Origin: Tsukamurella sp. M9C
GTDB taxonomy: Bacteria; Actinomycetota; Actinomycetes; Mycobacteriales; Mycobacteriaceae
Direction of reading: 5' to 3'
Assembly (NCBI RefSeq): GCF_020169415.1
Contig: NZ_JAIULG010000001.1
Location: forward strand, 205,295-269,294
DNA length: 64,000 bases
Within the stretch, counting starts at the first letter, position 1. Each line of letters opens with the position of its first letter. The position numbers were made by a program, and so were the translations under genes. This document shows, piece by piece, positions 55,331 to 62,765 of the stretch. The notes below the pieces were generated by a model. The model saw nothing but the letters and a program-made list of their open reading frames with translations, was not told the DNA's origin and did not search any database.

Positions 55331-55936
55331 TCAGTCGCGGACGGCGAGGAGCTGCGCCATGGGGAAGCGGTAGTCCTTGTCGCGGACGACGATCCGCCAC
55401 GCTTCCGCGAAGCCAGCCTCAACGAGGACGCGGGCGAACTCGTCGGGATGCCAGCGCCAGGCGGGTGCGACGGCGTGGTCGAAGGCGAGCGGCGGCCCGG
55501 GATCGTCGGCCGCCTGGAAGGCGACCATGACGGGTGTGCCCGCGGCGACGCGTCGCGACCAGGCGCGCACCGTCGACCGGACCTCGGCCGGTTCCACGTG
55601 GATCAGGCTGAACCGGGCGAGGATCGCGGCGATCGGGCCGTCGGGCAGGGCGGCGAGGGAGGCGTCACCGTCGACGAAGGGGACCTCCGGGTGCAGGCGG
55701 CGCGCGTGCGCGAGCATGCCGGGGCTGGGGTCGACGCCGATCACGTCCAGGCCGCGTCCGGCCAGGTCGGCGGCGACGTGGCCGAGCCCGCAGCCGACGT
55801 CCACCGTCCGGCCCGGGCGCCCCGCGGCGGCCTCCGCGAACGCCGCCGCGGCGTGCCGCTCGATGGGGTACTGGTACGGATCCGGGAACATCTCGGCGTA
55901 CGTGTCGGCGAGGGCGTCGTATCCCGGTTGTGTCAT
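55331..55936 (-). CDS. SAM-dependent class I methyltransferase
   Basis: 201 residues. The SAM motif I is TVDVGCGLGHVAADL, motif II is VIGVDPSPGML, and FVDGDASLAALPDG and ILARFSLIHV are the following strands. Substrate is unknown. The gene follows the sodA terminator by about 40 nt and ends near the riboswitch leader of the transporter gene. Confidence 0.85.
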   Translation of the reverse strand: MTQPGYDALADTYAEMFPDPYQYPIERHAAAAFAEAAAGRPGRTVDVGCGLGHVAADLAGRGLDVIGVDPSPGMLAHARRLHPEVPFVDGDASLAALPDGPIAAILARFSLIHVEPAEVRSTVRAWSRRVAAGTPVMVAFQAADDPGPPLAFDHAVAPAWRWHPDEFARVLVEAGFAEAWRIVVRDKDYRFPMAQLLAVRD

Positions 55937-55975
55937 GTGCCCACTGTGTCAGGAGGCACTGACACCGGGAACGAC

Positions 55976-56011
55976 GAAACCCCGCCGGCGCGATGCGCTG
56001 GACGGGGTCTC
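55976..56011 (-). terminator. Terminator after sodA
   Basis: On the minus strand GACCCCGTCCAGCGC pairs with GCGCCGGCGGGGTTTC around an ATC loop, giving a stem of about 14 bp with two mismatches. It lies 20 nt after the sodA stop and separates sodA from the methyltransferase gene. Confidence 0.65.
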
Positions 56012-56030
56012 GAGGCTGAGGAAGAAGGAC

Positions 56031-56633
56031 TCAGGCGGTGGCGGCGGCGTAGCGCGCGGCCACGTCGTCCCAGTTCACGACGTTCCACCAGGCCTTGACG
56101 TAGTCGGCCTTGACGTTCTTGTACTGCAGGTAGAAGGCGTGCTCCCACATGTCCAGCTGGAGCAGCGGGGTGAGGGCCTCCGAGATGTTGCCCTGCTGAT
56201 CGGTCAGCTGCTGGATGATGAGGCGCTGGCCGATGTGGTCGTAGGCGAGCACGGACCAGCCGGAGCCCTGCAGGGTCATCGCGACGGCGTTGAAGTGGGC
56301 CTGGAACTTGTCGAAGCCGCCGAACTGGTCGTCGATGGCCGCGGCGAGGTCGCCGACCGGCTTGTCGCCACCGTTGGGCGACATGTTCTTCCAGAAGATC
56401 GAGTGGTTGGTGTGGCCACCCAGGTGGAAGGCGAGGTTCTTGCTCAGCAGCGGCGCCTTGGTCGCGATCGAGCCGTCCTCGCGGGCCTCCGCGAGCTGCT
56501 CGAGGGCCTGGTTGGCGCCGGCGACGTACGCGGCGTGGTGCTTGCTGTGGTGCAGCTCCATGATCTCGGCCGAGATGTAGGGCTCGAGAGCGCTGTAGTC
56601 GTAGTCGAGTTCCGGCAGAGTGTAGACGGCCAC
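56031..56633 (-). CDS. sodA: Fe/Mn superoxide dismutase
   Basis: 200 residues, no signal peptide. Metal ligands by pattern: His28 in [12 protein letters not shown], His77 in [11 protein letters not shown], Asp161 and His165 in [14 protein letters not shown]. It begins [18 protein letters not shown], close to mycobacterial SodA, which is released by export without a classical signal. It disproportionates superoxide to protect the cell surface. The ATG is preceded by GAAGGGAAAG, and a palindrome lies in its leader. Confidence 0.96.
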   Translation of the reverse strand: MAVYTLPELDYDYSALEPYISAEIMELHHSKHHAAYVAGANQALEQLAEAREDGSIATKAPLLSKNLAFHLGGHTNHSIFWKNMSPNGGDKPVGDLAAAIDDQFGGFDKFQAHFNAVAMTLQGSGWSVLAYDHIGQRLIIQQLTDQQGNISEALTPLLQLDMWEHAFYLQYKNVKADYVKAWWNVVNWDDVAARYAAATA

Positions 56634-56651
56634 GTCTTTCCCTTCGATTGC

Positions 56652-56667
56652 GGAAGCGATCGCTTCC
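56652..56667. promoter_or_regulatory. Perfect palindrome in the sodA leader
   Basis: GGAAGCGATCGCTTCC is perfectly self-complementary and lies 19 nt before the sodA start. It can act as an operator or as a hairpin in the mRNA leader; which of these applies is not evident. Confidence 0.45.
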
Positions 56668-56802
56668 TGTTTCGTCCTTCGTACTCTTCCAGCCTTTCTT
56701 ATCTGGAATGGTTCCGCAATAAGGACGGCCGAAAGCGCATGAAGTGCAGTTGAGGTTCGCGGTGCGGCCCGGCGAGGGCCGACGGGGCGTTCCGGCCGGG
56801 TG

Positions 56803-56955
56803 TCAGCCCAGGACGACGATGAGCACCAGCGCGAGTGCGAGCACGCCCACCGTCAGCAGCGTGCGGGTCAGCGAGCGCGAGAAGTACACGGTGCAGGAGC
56901 TGCGCGACGCGGCGTCGGGACCGGCGGAGAGGGAGTGGGAGTGCTTGACCGTCAT
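56803..56955 (-). CDS. Small single-pass membrane protein (50 residues)
   Basis: A short gene with GGAAGG 7 nt before the ATG. The product has a polar N-terminal half ([20 protein letters not shown]) and a C-terminal membrane helix ([19 protein letters not shown]) ending directly at the stop. Several Actinobacteria have such tail-anchored micro-proteins. Function is unknown. It is upstream of sodA on the same strand with about 170 nt between. Confidence 0.6.
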   Translation of the reverse strand: MTVKHSHSLSAGPDAASRSSCTVYFSRSLTRTLLTVGVLALALVLIVVLG

Positions 56956-57245
56956 CGCGCCGCCTTCCGTGTGTTGCACCTGTGAAGCTCGTCACAGATG
57001 TGGTGTGGAACACTGTAGCGGACCTTCAGGCCTGTAGGAAATCGAACCCGGAACACGGCGGGATCCGGCGCCGGTGGACAGTCGGGCCAAGAATGTCCGA
57101 TGTTTGTTGTTCATTCAAGCAAATGTGACCTATTAGACCGACGGATTGATTTACGGCGTCCACCTGCGACGCCGCGACGCGGGCCGATAGAAACGCGGTC
57201 GGTTCCTATCGCAAACGCTTGGAATCCCGGGTGCGGCGCGGGAAC

Positions 57246-57653
57246 ATGGTGGACATGACCGGAACCAGCTTCGGGGCGCGCACCCAGCGCCTCAGCGGTG
57301 ATCGGGCCGGCCGCGTTCGCACCCTCGTCGGCGGCCGCCAGACCCGCGCCGACATCATCGTGTCGATGACACTGCTCGTCGTGTCCTTCACGGCGACGAT
57401 CGTCAACCTGGCGCTCGCCGCGCGCGCCATGCCCTCGATCCGCGAGTGCGCGGCCATGGCCTGCACCTACACGGGCACCTTCGACGTGCTGGCGATCACC
57501 TTCCTCACGTCGCTGCTGCTCGGCACCACCTTCGGCGCGCACGCGGTGCTCAACCTGCTCAACCGGCGCAACGCCTGGGGGTACGCCCTGCTCGACGCCC
57601 TCGTCTCCTTCGGCTGCCTGTTCGGCGGCCTCGCCTTCGCATCCGCCCTCTGA
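57246..57653 (+). CDS. Small membrane protein of unknown function
   Basis: 135 residues from ATG 57246 (ATG 57255 is an alternative). A basic N-terminus precedes three or four hydrophobic segments: DIIVSMTLLVVSFTATIVNL, GTFDVLAITFLTSLLLGT and YALLDALVSFGCLFGGLAFA. Two Cys residues in IRECAAMACTYTG are probably extracytoplasmic. I do not recognise a family. The 290 nt upstream hold no other gene that I can support. Confidence 0.6.
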   Translation: MVDMTGTSFGARTQRLSGDRAGRVRTLVGGRQTRADIIVSMTLLVVSFTATIVNLALAARAMPSIRECAAMACTYTGTFDVLAITFLTSLLLGTTFGAHAVLNLLNRRNAWGYALLDALVSFGCLFGGLAFASAL

Positions 57654-57688
57654 CCCGCAGATCCTCGCCGCGGCTCGGGACGATGCGC

Positions 57689-57711
57689 CCGGGCGCCAGG
57701 TCGGCGCCCGG
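57689..57711. terminator. Short GC hairpin between two membrane-protein genes
   Basis: CCGGGCGCC pairs with GGCGCCCGG around a 5-nt loop, 35 nt after the upstream stop. It could terminate that gene or lie in the leader of the DUF2752 gene. Confidence 0.4.
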
Positions 57712-57727
57712 CGCTAACCTGGGGGCC

Positions 57728-58147
57728 ATGACCACGACCGCGCCGTCGCCGTCCGCACGCCTGCGGGCGGCCGCGTGGCCGATCGCCGCCGCGGCGGGCA
57801 CCGGCGCCGTCGTCCTCGCGCTGCACCTGCGCGATCCGCACGTCCAGAACAGCTGGGGCGTGTGCCCGCTGTACGCGGCGACCGGCCTCTACTGCCCCGG
57901 CTGCGGGGGCCTGCGCGCCGTCAACGACGTCACCAACGGCGATTTCCTCGCCGCCCTCGGCTCGAACGCCCTGATCTACCCGGCGGGCGCCGTGCTCGCG
58001 TGGCTGTGGCTCGCCTGGCTCGGCCGGCGGGTCGGATTCACCGTGCCGGCGGTGCCGCAGAACAAGTACCTGTGGATCACCGTCGGCGTGTTGGCGGTGG
58101 TCTGGACCGTCGCGCGGAACTTCCCGGGTTCGCCGCTGGCGCCCTGA
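57728..58147 (+). CDS. DUF2752 membrane protein
   Basis: 139 residues. The family motif is CPLYAATGLYCPGCGGLRAV, with three Cys close to a membrane segment, and about three hydrophobic helices. DUF2752 proteins are small membrane proteins of unknown function. It starts at ATG after a GGGGGCC stretch and precedes the S49 protease gene by 47 nt. Confidence 0.85.
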   Translation: MTTTAPSPSARLRAAAWPIAAAAGTGAVVLALHLRDPHVQNSWGVCPLYAATGLYCPGCGGLRAVNDVTNGDFLAALGSNALIYPAGAVLAWLWLAWLGRRVGFTVPAVPQNKYLWITVGVLAVVWTVARNFPGSPLAP

Positions 58148-58194
58148 CCTGCGGCGACGGCGGGGTGTCGGATTCGCCCGCTACCGTCGGGTCC

Positions 58195-59100
58195 ATGAGT
58201 CCCCTCGTGACCGATCTGCAGGACGCGGCCAAGGCCGCCAGCCACCGCGTGCGCGCCGCCCTCGGGCAGGCCGGCGGCGTCGTCCCCGTCGTGCGCCTCG
58301 AAGGCCCCATCGCGGCGCCCGCCATGTCGGGCGGGCTCGGCCGCGGCACCCTCAACCTGGCCGGGGTCGAGTCGGTGCTGCGTCGCGCCTTCGAGACCGA
58401 CGATGCCGTCGCCGTGGCACTGGTGCTCAACAGCCCCGGCGGCTCCCCGGCGCAGTCCGAGCTCATCGCCGCCCGGATCCGGCAGCTCGCAGCGAAGCAC
58501 GAGCTGCCCGTGCTCGCCTTCTGCGAGGACGTCGCCGCGTCGGGCGGGTACTGGCTGGCCTGCGCCGCCGACGAGATCTTCGTGACCACCACCTCGATCG
58601 TCGGGTCCATCGGCGTGATCTCCGCGAGCTTCGGCGCGAAGGAGCTGATCGGGAAGATCGGCCTCGAGCGCCGGGTCTTCACCGAGGGCGACGCCAAGCA
58701 CCGGCTGGACATGTTCGAGGACGTCCGCGAGGGCGACGTCGAATGGCTGCACGGCCTCCAGGGCGATATCCACAGCGCCTTCCGCGAGTGGGTCACCAGC
58801 CGCCGCGGCGAGCGCCTCGGCGACGACCCCGCCCTGTTCACCGGTGAGGTGTGGATCGGCCGCAAGGCCGTCGACCTGGGGCTCGCGGACGGCGTCGGCA
58901 CCCTGCGCGGGGTCCTGGAGGAGCGCTTCCCCGACGCCGAGATCGAGGCCATGCACACCCCGAAGCCGCTGTTCGCCCGCCTGCTCGGCGGCACCGCGGT
59001 CGACGGGGCCGGTCTCGCCGCCTCGGTCACGGCCGGCGTGCTCGACGGTGCGATCGCCGGCCTGCAGCGCCGCGGCCTGTGGGCGAATTTCGGGGCTTGA
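58195..59100 (+). CDS. S49 family serine protease (SppA-like)
   Basis: 301 residues. The Ser/Lys dyad is visible: Ser116 in VAASGGYWLACAADEIF and Lys168 in TEGDAKHRLDMFED. LVLNSPGGSPAQSELIAARI and SIVGSIGVISASFGAKELIG are typical oxyanion and core segments. There is no signal anchor at the N-terminus, unlike E. coli SppA, so it may be peripheral on the membrane or cytoplasmic. It probably degrades signal peptides or membrane fragments. Confidence 0.9.
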   Translation: MSPLVTDLQDAAKAASHRVRAALGQAGGVVPVVRLEGPIAAPAMSGGLGRGTLNLAGVESVLRRAFETDDAVAVALVLNSPGGSPAQSELIAARIRQLAAKHELPVLAFCEDVAASGGYWLACAADEIFVTTTSIVGSIGVISASFGAKELIGKIGLERRVFTEGDAKHRLDMFEDVREGDVEWLHGLQGDIHSAFREWVTSRRGERLGDDPALFTGEVWIGRKAVDLGLADGVGTLRGVLEERFPDAEIEAMHTPKPLFARLLGGTAVDGAGLAASVTAGVLDGAIAGLQRRGLWANFGA

Positions 59101-59106
59101 CATGCT

Positions 59107-59193
59107 CGATCCACAGGGCGCTGAATCCGCGCTGGTGAAGGGCTCGCCGCACAACCCTCAAGTTGTGGATGAGCCTGTGGAAACTGTGGATGA
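59107..59193. promoter_or_regulatory. Cluster of four DnaA-box-like sites
   Basis: Within 90 nt of non-coding DNA four 9-mers resemble TTATCCACA: CGATCCACA at 59107 on the plus strand (7 of 9), and on the minus strand TCATCCACA at 59164 (8 of 9), GTTTCCACA at 59176 (7 of 9) and TCATCCACA at 59185 (8 of 9). The three minus-strand sites are nearly head to tail. No gene typical of oriC (dnaA, dnaN, rpmH) is nearby, so this would be a secondary DnaA site controlling the rhodanese gene or titrating DnaA. Confidence 0.5.
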
Positions 59194-59232
59194 ATCGTCG
59201 GCGGCCCCCGTCGCGCGTGGAAGACTGGAGCC

Positions 59233-59583
59233 ATGACGGACTACCCCGCAGACGGTCCGATCCCCGTCGATGCGTTGCCCGACGACCTCGCCGCGGCGCC
59301 GGGGCTCACCGTGCTCGACGTCCGGGACCAGGGCGAATGGGACCTCGGTCACGCGCCCGGCGCCGTGCACCTGCCGCTGCCCGACCTGCCCGTGCGGTTC
59401 GAGGAGATCGACCTCGACGACCAGGTGTACGTGATCTGCCGCGGCGGCGGCCGCTCCGAACAGGCCGTGCGCTATCTCGAAACCGTGGGGATAGAAGCCG
59501 CCGTCGTGGACGGCGGGATGATCGCCTGGGCGTCCGTGGGACGGCCCGTCGTGCGGCCGGACGGCAGCGAGGGGACCGTCTGA
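59233..59583 (+). CDS. Single-domain rhodanese-like sulfurtransferase
   Basis: 116 residues. The rhodanese fold is shown by LTVLDVRDQGEWDLGHAPGA and the active loop VYVICRGGGRSEQAV with Cys69 as persulfide carrier. The final VDGGMIAWASVGRPV is the usual end of the domain. It overlaps the following DUF4328 gene by one nucleotide (TGATG), so both are translationally coupled. Confidence 0.92.
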   Translation: MTDYPADGPIPVDALPDDLAAAPGLTVLDVRDQGEWDLGHAPGAVHLPLPDLPVRFEEIDLDDQVYVICRGGGRSEQAVRYLETVGIEAAVVDGGMIAWASVGRPVVRPDGSEGTV

Positions 59584-60416
59584 TGCACCCGAGTCCCGCG
59601 CGCACCGCACAACCCCGCGGCCGCCTGCGCTGGCTCGCCCGGCGCCCGCCGGAGACGCTGCCGGTGCCGCGCCGCGCACCGTCGGCCCCGAAGCCGACGC
59701 CGCGCTACCCCGCGACCCCGCGCTGGGGCCTGCGCCAGGACTTCACCCCGGCCGCGCCCGCCGCGCCGACCACCGCGGAGGCCGCGGCCGAGGCGACCCC
59801 CTTCGTCCTGCGGCTGACCACCGGCATCGTGTTCGCGGCGGCGATCGTGGAGGGCCTGGCGTACCTCCTGCTCGTGATCAACCGATCCGGGCCCCTGCCG
59901 GGCTGGCTCGCCGTGATCGCCACCGTCGCCGTCTTCGTGGCGGGCTGGCTCGCCGTGATCGCGGTGATCGCGCTCTTCGTGGTGCTCGCGCTGTGGCTGC
60001 GGGTCGCGCGCGAGCGCGCGTACGCGGCGCTCGGCACCCGCGAGCCGCGCCCGGCCTGGCAGCTGTGGGTGTACTGCCTGGTCCCGGTGGTGAATCTGGT
60101 GGCCGCCCCGGTGCTGGTGCTGGAACTGGCCGACGCGCAGCGGCGCGCGGCGGGGGAGCCGACGGATCGTCGCGCGATGTTCATCCGGCGATGGTGGGCC
60201 GGGTGGGCCGCGCTGACTATCGTCACCGTGGGGTGCGTGGCGTACTCGCGCGCGGACGGCGGCCTGCAGCACGGCGCCGACGCGATGGTCTACACCGCGC
60301 TGACCTACCTGCTGAGCGGGGCGTTCCTGCTGGTCACGGCACGGTTGGTCCGGATGATCGACGGGGGGCCGACGGCCCGGGAGCAGGAGGACGGGACGCG
60401 ATGGTTGGCGGCGTAG
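59583..60416 (+). CDS. DUF4328 membrane protein
   Basis: 277 residues. A Pro/Ala/Arg-rich cytoplasmic front (about 1-70) leads to four or five membrane segments; ALWLRVARERAYAALGTREP and QLWVYCLVPVVNLVAAPVLV followed by ELADAQRR are typical of DUF4328. Function is unknown. It shares a transcript with the rhodanese gene and overlaps the GDPD gene by 16 nt. Confidence 0.8.
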   Translation: MHPSPARTAQPRGRLRWLARRPPETLPVPRRAPSAPKPTPRYPATPRWGLRQDFTPAAPAAPTTAEAAAEATPFVLRLTTGIVFAAAIVEGLAYLLLVINRSGPLPGWLAVIATVAVFVAGWLAVIAVIALFVVLALWLRVARERAYAALGTREPRPAWQLWVYCLVPVVNLVAAPVLVLELADAQRRAAGEPTDRRAMFIRRWWAGWAALTIVTVGCVAYSRADGGLQHGADAMVYTALTYLLSGAFLLVTARLVRMIDGGPTAREQEDGTRWLAA

Positions 60417-61159
60417 CGGGGATCGTGGCGCATCGGGGCGCCAGCGGCGAGTACCCCGAGCACACCATGAGCGCCTTCGAGGCCGCAGTCGCCGAGGGTG
60501 CCGACGCCATCGAGTGCGACGTCCGGCTCACCAAGGACCAGCACCTCGTCTGCCTGCACGACCGCACCGTCGAGCGCACGTCCGACGGGACCGGCGCCGT
60601 CTCCGAGCTCGACCTCGCCGACCTGCAGGCGATGGACTTCGGCTCGTGGAAGCGGCCCGGACATCCCGAGTCCGTGGTCACCCTCGACGAGCTGATCGAG
60701 CTCGCCCGCACGTCCGGACGCAAGCTCTTCGTCGAGACCAAGCACCCCGTGCGATTCGGCGGCATGGTCGAGCAGAAGCTGCTCGCGGCCCTGCAGCGCC
60801 ACGGCCTCGCCAAGTCCGGCGACCTCGCCGACGCGCCCGTCATCGTCATCTCCTTCTCCGGCTCCGCGGTCTGGCGCGTGCGCCGCAACGCCCCCGGTGT
60901 GCCCGCGGTGCTCCTCGGGGAGGCCTCGCGGCTGCTCGGCGGCGGCGCGGCCACCGCGGTCCGCGCCCAGGGCATCGGGCCGTCGGTGGACTCGCTGCGC
61001 GAGCGGCCCGACACCGTCGCCAAGGCCCGCGCCGCCGGGCGGTTCACCTACTGCTGGACCGTCGACTCCGAGGCCGACGTGGCGCTGTGCAACGGCCTCG
61101 GCGTGGAGTGGGTCGCCACCAACCACCCGGCCCGCACGCGCTCCTGGCTGCGGGGATAG
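60401..61159 (+). CDS. Glycerophosphodiester phosphodiesterase
   Basis: 252 residues. GDPD residues: His11-Arg12 in VAHRGASGEYPEHT, Glu38 and Asp40 in AIECDVRLTKD and His53 in LVCLHDRTVERTSDG. The barrel continues with VETKHPVRFGG and ends with YCWTVDSEADVALCNGLG. It cleaves glycerophosphodiesters to glycerol 3-phosphate and an alcohol. No signal peptide is present, so it is cytoplasmic like M. tuberculosis GlpQ1 (Rv3842c), which is also near sodA. Confidence 0.93.
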   Translation: MVGGVAGIVAHRGASGEYPEHTMSAFEAAVAEGADAIECDVRLTKDQHLVCLHDRTVERTSDGTGAVSELDLADLQAMDFGSWKRPGHPESVVTLDELIELARTSGRKLFVETKHPVRFGGMVEQKLLAALQRHGLAKSGDLADAPVIVISFSGSAVWRVRRNAPGVPAVLLGEASRLLGGGAATAVRAQGIGPSVDSLRERPDTVAKARAAGRFTYCWTVDSEADVALCNGLGVEWVATNHPARTRSWLRG

Positions 61160-61169
61160 GCTGCCGGGC

Positions 61170-62066
61170 ATGGGTAGACGCGAACGCAATGCCACTCCCC
61201 GCGAGGGATCGAACCGTGCCGAGAAGCTGGCCGCCCAGCGCGCCCGCGCCGAGGCGAGCGTCGCCGACACCGGCCGTCCCTTCGAGGGCCTGGCCGCCGA
61301 GTGCGACATCGTCGCGCTGCGCAACTTCGTGCCCAGCGCCACCGCGCCGCTGAAGGTCGCCGGAGCGAACCGCGAGATCCGCCTCGCGACGGTGCTCCCG
61401 GGCGCCGCGCAGGCCCTCGTCCGCGAGGAGGCCGACGGGGTCATCGGCTACGCCGCCCTGCAGACCGCCATCCGCCCGCTGCAGCCCGGCGCCGCGCTCG
61501 CCGGCGCCGCCCGGTTCGCCGCCGACGCCGCGGTGGGGGAGGCGCTGTCCGAGGAGTCCGACGGTGCCCTGCTCGAGGTCCTCGAGGCCGACGCGCCGCT
61601 CGAGGTCACCGTGCACAAGGACTTCGACTGGTGGCTCGCCGGCGACGCCGACGCGCAGACCCGGCAGCTCGTCGAGCACGCCAACTCGCTCATCACGCCG
61701 GCCGCGCGCCTCGACCTGGGCGCCGACGGCATCGGCGCGCCGTGGTGGGCCGACACCGGCTCCAAGGCGCACCTGCGCTGGGTGCACCCCGCGCCCGAGG
61801 ACGAGCTGATGGCCGCCCTGGCCCGCGTGCACGCCGCAGGAGGCCTCACCGTGGGCGAGGGCTCGCGGTTCGCCGGCTCGTTCCGCTCCGACGGCCTGCT
61901 CGTGCCCGTCTTCGACCTCGACCGCGAGTCGCACCCCGACGAGTGGGTGCCGGGCACCGTCGAACTGGCGAAGCGCCTCGCCGAGGCCCTGACGGACGAC
62001 TCCGAGCTCACCGCCGCGCAGCGACGCTCCCGCGACGGCCTGCGCGGCCGCCAGGTCTCGCTGTAG
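61170..62066 (+). CDS. DUF5926 family protein
   Basis: 298 residues. A basic N-terminus (GRRERNATPREGSNRAEKLA) is followed by FEGLAAECDIVALRNFVPSA and the conserved DFDWWLAGDADAQTRQLVEH and HLRWVHPAPEDELMAALARV segments of this actinobacterial family. No membrane or catalytic motif is recognisable; function is unknown. It follows the GDPD gene by 10 nt and is the last gene of the rhodanese operon before a terminator. Confidence 0.8.
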   Translation: MGRRERNATPREGSNRAEKLAAQRARAEASVADTGRPFEGLAAECDIVALRNFVPSATAPLKVAGANREIRLATVLPGAAQALVREEADGVIGYAALQTAIRPLQPGAALAGAARFAADAAVGEALSEESDGALLEVLEADAPLEVTVHKDFDWWLAGDADAQTRQLVEHANSLITPAARLDLGADGIGAPWWADTGSKAHLRWVHPAPEDELMAALARVHAAGGLTVGEGSRFAGSFRSDGLLVPVFDLDRESHPDEWVPGTVELAKRLAEALTDDSELTAAQRRSRDGLRGRQVSL

Positions 62067-62093
62067 GCCGGGCCGGCTGATCCGGCCCCGGCC
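62066..62093. terminator. Terminator between the DUF5926 and TetR genes
   Basis: GGCCGGGCCGG pairs with CCGGCCCCGGCC with one bulge around a short CTGAT loop, beginning at the DUF5926 stop codon and ending 3 nt before the convergent TetR stop. Confidence 0.65.
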
Positions 62094-62096
62094 GGG

Positions 62097-62756
62097 TCAG
62101 CCGTGGAAGCGGTCGCCGAGGGCGCCGCGGAGGTACGCGCGGATGGTCTGCCGCACGTCGTAGGTCTCGGCGCTCGGTGCCAGCGAGCCGAGCGCGCTCG
62201 ACAGGCGGGGCCGGTCCAGCACGTGCTGCGGGATCTCCCGGTCCACCCACGCGCTCGACGACGGGCGGGCGTCGCGCATCGCCTGGTTGGTGCGCACGGT
62301 GACCTCGCCGATCGTGAACCGCCACAGCGCCAGCAGCAGGTGCAGCGCCTCCTGCTCGGGGATGCCGATCTCGTCGGTGGTGCGCAGGAACTCGTCGAAG
62401 GCCCACGCCGAGTAGGCGTCGATGATCTCGTCGGCAGAGAGCACGTCGACGACCCACGGGTGCTGCGTGAGGTGGTCGATCACGGTGAGCTGGAGTTGCA
62501 CCAGCCGCTCGTGCGGGTCCTCGGCCAACTCGGGCACCGGCGTGTTCCACGACTGGTGCTCCAGCACCGCGCCGAGCAGGTCGTTCTTCGAGTCGAAGTA
62601 GTGGTAGATGCCCATCGCGCTGATGTCGAGGCGCGCCGCGAGGGTGCGCATCGAGAACTTCAGCGGGCCGTCGGTGGTGAGGATGTCGGCCGCCGCGGCG
62701 ACGACCTGCTCCCGGTTCACCTTCGGCGGACGGCCGATCCGGCCGCGTTCAGTCAT
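62097..62756 (-). CDS. TetR-family transcriptional regulator
   Basis: 219 residues. The N-terminal helix-turn-helix is typical: VNREQVVAAAADILTTDGPL, FSMRTLAARLDISAMGIYHY and FDSKNDLLGAVLEH. The C-terminal ligand domain (about 70-215) is helical, with a DAYSAWAFDEFLRTTDEIGI segment. The target is unknown; the gene lies 9 nt after the LCP gene on the same strand, so cell-wall functions may be linked to it. Confidence 0.88.
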   Translation of the reverse strand: MTERGRIGRPPKVNREQVVAAAADILTTDGPLKFSMRTLAARLDISAMGIYHYFDSKNDLLGAVLEHQSWNTPVPELAEDPHERLVQLQLTVIDHLTQHPWVVDVLSADEIIDAYSAWAFDEFLRTTDEIGIPEQEALHLLLALWRFTIGEVTVRTNQAMRDARPSSSAWVDREIPQHVLDRPRLSSALGSLAPSAETYDVRQTIRAYLRGALGDRFHG

Positions 62757-62765
62757 GGCGCCACC

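Noticed and set aside
59107..59193. Chromosomal replication origin
   Set aside because: DnaA-like boxes are present but dnaA, dnaN, rpmH and an AT-rich unwinding region are absent.
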